From: Enchytraeus crypticus
Lineage: Eukaryota; Annelida; Clitellata; Enchytraeida; Enchytraeidae
Direction of reading: 5' to 3'
Length of the DNA: 64,000 nt
NCBI GenBank assembly: GCA_905160935.1
Contig: CAJHZI010000811.1
Coordinates: forward strand, 1,068,501 to 1,132,500
Positions 1-64,000 of the stretch are shown here, in pieces (the first letter of the stretch is position 1; every line of letters starts with the position of its first letter). A program made the position numbers and the translations under genes. Under the pieces are notes generated by a model. That model was not told the DNA's origin. It saw nothing but the letters and a program-made list of their open reading frames with translations, and made no database searches.

Positions 1-230
1 TCTTTAACATCCCGGACACAGCACTGTAAATTAAATAGTATACTTTAAATATTCCAACTAGCCTAAAACCTTCTGAAAACTTATTTTAATTTGTTGTTTT
101 ATTTTTAGGCACCGTAGCCTAATATCTGCATAAGACAAATATAAATGAGAGTTAAATAGAGTTATCACAATACTATTTTATCAAAATCCTAGTTATATTC
201 GTGAACGGTTGTTAGCAACTACTTTATTTG

Positions 231-240
231 TATAAAAAGG
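231..240 (+). promoter_or_regulatory. TATA box of the AFAP-family gene
   Basis: TATAAAAAGG lies 67 bases upstream of the first start codon (307). With usual TATA-to-start spacing, transcription would begin near 260-268, giving a 5' UTR of about 40 nt. This is a motif call supported by its position; a further upstream non-coding exon cannot be excluded. Confidence 0.45.
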
Positions 241-306
241 GTTACTCTTGATTTGAAAATATTATCAACAGCGAAACGACGGGGTAGTAGACCGCTGTTC
301 CTTACA

Positions 307-60121
<59,815 letters not shown>

Positions 60122-60489
60122 GTAAGTTGAATGCAAGGTAATATCAAATAAAATATATTCAAAGGTATTGCTAATATTAGCCAATTTCCCGCATTATAAA
60201 TTATAATTCTCATACACACGTGTTATGGTAGCAACAAATGACAAGCAAGATTCATGCGCTTATCTTGAAAACTTTAAATGCAACAAAATTAAACTATACA
60301 CTTCGAATGCGATCAAATCAAGAAAAGAAAGAGAAACACCTCAGCAGTTGGTCTTCCTGGTTCAATCGTTAATGCTTCCGCAGGAGCCTAAGCTTATTTG
60401 TCTCAATTTAAATAGTTTTCCTCTGAATGATCTTCTTTGAAATTTAAATATACTAATTAATGAGAAATTTTTGTATATGCAATAATTTT

Positions 60490-60742
60490 TTTAATATTTT
60501 GCGCTGCATGTAACATACCTGTATAGGCTGTATTCATATAAGCCTACTTGAAATTTCTTATTTGATCCCACTCTTATTCGCAAATACAAATTCTCCCATT
60601 TTTAAAGATATTCAAACTGAATTTCCCTATGCTTGGTAGAATTTTATGCTGCTAAAGTCCTCTAAATTTCAAGAACATGGGCCAATTTGTTATGACTTTA
60701 TTGTAAGAACAATTTGTGTTCTCAGTTAAACAAACACTGTAT
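60490..60742 (+). mobile_element. MITE-1 right half, decayed
   Basis: GAAATTTCTTATTTGATCCC, TTTTTAAAGATATTCAAACT, TTTATTGTAAGAACAATTTG follow the MITE-1 right arm, ending AAACACTGTATAT beside a TA-rich stretch. Confidence 0.6.
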
Positions 60743-60837
60743 ATTATATCCGGAATGTAGGCGATTCCAATCATTCATCAGTGACCGTAACTTTTTGTTT
60801 TTACACATATACATATTTCTTCTAATCATGTATATAC

Positions 60838-60895
60838 AGTATATATCTATATATATATATATATATGAATGTATGTATATATATATATACATGTA

Positions 60896-60928
<33 letters not shown>

Positions 60929-60930
60929 AG
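60838..60930 (+). repeat. (AT)n microsatellite
   Basis: TA tract. Confidence 0.9.
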
Positions 60931-61518
60931 AATAAAAAATATATGTATATGTCTAAAAACTACAACCTATAGTGGTTGATGTATGTCTAGAACAGACTAC
61001 ATTCTGAAAATTTTAGACTGATTCATAGATACTAAATAATTTACATTGAGAAAGAGCCATATTCTGTGAAATGGTATTGGAAAAGACATTTCAAGAATTT
61101 TGATGACTATTTGTCATGTGTGATGTAATCCATTGCCTAATACTTGTACGTAGTGTTTGGTGTTTGCATGATTAGACTAGCTAAAGCATATTGTTACTGT
61201 TCATTTGGTATTTTTATTCAAGATATTGCCGTGAACTAAGCAAACTCACTGAATTTTGTATTTATGTATGTACATACAAAATTTAGGCAAAATGACATCC
61301 ATACCAAATTTATTGTCGCAAATAGATACAAAGATAGCCTTTTAGCTTTCGTTAAATAAATGATGAATAATGAATAAATGATCATTAAACATTTCATGGG
61401 AAGACGCTGTGAAGATTGCTGATGACAGAAACGAATGGAGGAATGTTGTGCCCAATGTTCTGTACAGAACTCAAGAAACTGATGATGGTGAAATAAATGA
61501 TGCCTATTGCTAATGACT

Positions 61519-61742
61519 TTGAATGTCGTAATTGCGTAGTGGTAAATCCATGAAGTTTTAAGTGACAGATCCTGAGATGAATGGGTTCGAATCCCAGCGG
61601 ACCTAGCCACGCTGATCTGAGAGTAAAATATCCGACATTCACTGGACTGGTTAAAGGACTAAATTACCTAACGGTTTAAATAAGTGGTGTTAAAAGTGAT
61701 AGATATCAACATAGTTGATCATTTCACTATAGTGCGTGTTTA
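61519..61742 (+). mobile_element. SINE-D copy
   Basis: A-box-like TTGCGTAGTGGT, B box GGTTCGAATCC, CTGAGAGTAAAATATCCGAC, ATTCACTGGACTGG, AACGGTTTAAATAAGTGG, GTTGATCATTTCACTATAGT. Confidence 0.75.
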
Positions 61743-61744
61743 CT

Positions 61745-61862
61745 TTATATATATTTATACAGTATATATGTATATATATATATATATAATATATATATAT
61801 ATATACTGTATAAATATATATAAAGTAAACACGCACTATAGTGAATATATATATACATATAT

Positions 61863-61898
<36 letters not shown>

Positions 61899-61925
61899 CA
61901 TATATACTGTATAGTGTATATACAT
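61745..61925. repeat. (AT)n block with an internal palindrome
   Basis: The SINE-D end sequence CACTATAGTGCGTGTTTACT (61726-61745) reappears inverted as AGTAAACACGCACTATAGTG near 61824-61843, with TA tracts between, so a long inverted repeat spans 61726-61843. A TA run follows. Confidence 0.75.
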
Positions 61926-62140
61926 ATGTGGTTCTGAGGTGACTTCCCGTTGCCTTCCTCAAAAGCCATTCTTTTACTCAGTATTCATACTATTCCCAAG
62001 CTATAGGCTGCATAAAGTATGGATAAGTCATAGAATTTGTGAATGGATTAACTTGTTGATCTAAGGAGTGCTCTTATGAAGCGAGAATAGAGGCTTTGAG
62101 TATGAATTTATACATTGAACCTGCCACTTGGCAGTGCAGA
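61920..62140 (+). mobile_element. SINE-B 3' part
   Basis: GTGGTTCTGAGGTGACTTCC, CGTTGCCTTCCTCAAAAGCC, GGAGTGCTCTTATGAAGCGA, GAACCTGCCACTTGGCAGTG: SINE-B middle and LINE-B-like tail. Confidence 0.55.
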
Positions 62141-62155
62141 AGAAGAGAAGAAAAG

Positions 62156-62157
<2 letters not shown>

Positions 62158-62194
<37 letters not shown>

Positions 62195-62230
62195 GGCCTA
62201 TATAATATATATATATATATATATATAGAA

Positions 62231-62314
<84 letters not shown>

Positions 62315-62315
62315 C
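62158..62315 (+). repeat. (AT)n microsatellite
   Basis: Long TA tract with one AGGCCT interruption, starting just after the SINE-B end. Confidence 0.9.
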
Positions 62316-62829
62316 TGGTGGTAAAATGACATCAATACCAAAATTATTGTCACAAATAGCCAGCTTATATACTAGGATAGCCTTTAAGCTATAGTTAAAT
62401 AAATGATGCACATTGCTAATCACTTAACATTTCAAACAGCAAGCCTAAGCACGTCCCTAGCTAGATTCAAATCGGTCTGAACGATCATTTTCGTACAAAC
62501 GTCTCTAGCCCATATGAAGTGGAGATAAACATATTAAATGAGAGATTATAAATATAAGTGTTATCTATTAAATGTCATATAATCTCAACACTGTTTTCAC
62601 TTTTACATTTGGCTTAGGTGTCCCAGTAAGTGGTTCTGTATCATCTAACATCCTTGTTTTTAATGAAGCGGCATAAGTGATTTAACATTTCTAAAATATA
62701 TAGTCTATTGTCTGCAAATTTACATCATTAAAAGAAAATAGTAGTCAGATTTCTAAAGAGCCACTCTATGCCTATGCCATATTAGCAACAATACAAGTAA
62801 TAATTATAATTAGCGCGATCGCTTAATAC

Positions 62830-62965
62830 TAGAGATGGGAATCGAACCGAACCGATCCCTAAAATCTAGAATTTTGACCGAACCGAATCGAACCCCAACC
62901 CAGACTCCGGTCGAACCCGAACCGAACCCGAACCCAGACTTCGTCCAAACCGAACTGAACCAAAC
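62830..62965 (-). repeat. TTCGG-based minisatellite
   Basis: GAACCGAACC-type units on the + strand (TTCGGTTCGG on the -). The preceding AGAGATGGGAATCGAACCG gives a sharp left border. Confidence 0.7.
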
Positions 62966-63124
62966 TTTTCGAGTTCCTTTCTTCTTCACCAGCCTGATAT
63001 TAAATAAAGATTGTAAGAACAATACAAATATATATTAGTTTTTGTATTTACATGTCTTACAGTATCTAACAGCATATATTCAGGTAAGGCTGGTTCCGAC
63101 ACAAATTTTAAAATTGTAGAGGTA

Positions 63125-63245
63125 CAAAGGAATGGTAGCGGGAAGCGAGACGGGCCTACAGAAGATAATGGATAGTCTGAATGATACGGCATTGAAATAT
63201 GGAATGAAGATTAACATCAAAGAGAAAAAAGTGACGAGAGTAGCC
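63125..63245 (+). mobile_element. LINE-B internal fragment
   Basis: Encodes GMVAGSETGLQKIMDSLND and ALKYGMKINIKEKKV, the LINE-B palm region following FADD. About 120 nt; cut at both ends. Confidence 0.7.
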
Positions 63246-63399
63246 CATAAAAATCTGAAAATGCTTGACTCAATCTAGGTGGATTTGTTCTTGTTATATT
63301 CAAATTATGACTTTTTCTAATTTTAGTGTGCTGCCTTAATATTTTTGCAGCCAGATTTACAAATAATTATATATGACAACCGTGTTAAGGTGTAAATAA

Positions 63400-63540
63400 T
63401 TGAAAATAATAACTGGAAATAACAACTAAACTGGAAATTATTAATTAAACTGGAAATAAAACTAAACTGGAAATAACAACTAAACTGGAATAATAACTGG
63501 AAATAATAACTGAAAATAATAACTGAAATAATAACTGGAG
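63400..63540 (+). repeat. Tandem repeat, CTGGAAATAA-type unit
   Basis: About eight units of AACTGGAAATAACAACTAA and shorter forms. The reverse-strand frame (QFSCYFQ) is a by-product. Confidence 0.8.
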
Positions 63541-64000
63541 TAAGTAATTTTGCACCATAGCAATGCAATAATTTCATAACTATCTTCGTAACTTGATAAC
63601 TGATGTAAGAGTTTCAAATTTGAAAACCTAAGGTAAATTATGAAGCTTATTACTGATCAGTTGATAGCAAGCGGTGTATATTGTGATCATTTTTCTATGG
63701 AAGTACACGTGTTTACTAAATCATCTTTATTTGACATTTTTATGTTACTAAATTGCACTTTGTCTCTGAAATATTGGATCAAATTTTAGCCAAGACATTT
63801 CCACTTAATTATAAACGTATCTAATATATAGGCCTATAGTGACAATAAAAATTTAAAAATTGATGAAGCATTCTATTTGCTCGTTATAATCAAGGAAAAT
63901 ATTTCAGATACAATAATAAAGCTAATTATTAATATTATGAACACTTGTTGGTCAACTAACAATATTTTAAGAAATGTACAGGAATAAATACCACTTCTCT

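Larger units (their letters stand above)
60122..64000 (+). other. Start of intron 18 (no exon recognised)
   Basis: Contains a MITE-1 half, SINE-D, SINE-B, (AT)n tracts, a GAACCG minisatellite, a LINE-B fragment and a tandem repeat near 63400. No open stretch with correct phase and splice sites was found. 60930-61515, 62320-62825 and 63545-64000 show no feature. Confidence 0.5.

Overview
This is a piece of a eukaryotic (animal) nuclear genome. It is AT-rich, its genes are split by GT-AG introns, and it is crowded with retrotransposons, SINEs, small DNA transposons and (AT)n, (AG)n and (GAT)n microsatellites. Nothing bacterial or organellar is visible. The words TAGGCCTA and ACATGTA recur in non-coding DNA, which suggests a marine invertebrate, perhaps a deuterostome such as an echinoderm. 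That placement is tentative.

One host gene fills the window on the + strand. I reconstructed 18 coding exons between 307 and 60121 from splice signals and reading frame; with the acceptor chosen for exon 5 and the donor chosen for exon 7, every junction keeps phase. The predicted protein so far is about 768 residues: an N-terminal helical segment, a YEEI motif, a first PH domain (exon 6), a proline-rich PxxPxR linker (exon 7), a basic linker, a second PH domain (exons 10-11), a series of tyrosine motifs (YEEV, YMVP, YLNM), a Ser-rich exon, a Lys/Ser linker and the start of a charged helix. This order matches the actin filament-associated proteins (AFAP1/AFAP1L1), adaptors that link Src-family signalling to actin. 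The C-terminal coiled coil and the stop codon lie beyond the window. A TATA box at 231 sits upstream of the start codon.

Layout: 1-323 promoter, short 5' UTR and first exon; 323-27839 exons 1-15 separated by repeat-bearing introns; 27840-53759 a 25.9-kb intron that is mostly transposon debris, including a nearly complete but broken RTE/BovB-like LINE (41220-44174), a Tc1/mariner remnant (37825-38772) and a MITE (44252-45008); 53760-60121 exons 16-18 with a CR1/L2-like LINE (57240-58800) in intron 17; 60122-64000 the start of intron 18, with no exon recognised.

The most interesting repeat content is a set of SINEs whose structure can be read directly. Two copies of one family carry a 5S-rRNA-like head. 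Two other families share a 5' head but end in the 3' tails of two different LINE families. Two further multi-copy families have tRNA-type A and B boxes, and a single element has a third tRNA-like head. LINE 3' ends are repeatedly joined to (AG)n, (CT)n or (AT)n tracts. Several fold-back structures are nearly perfect and look recent.
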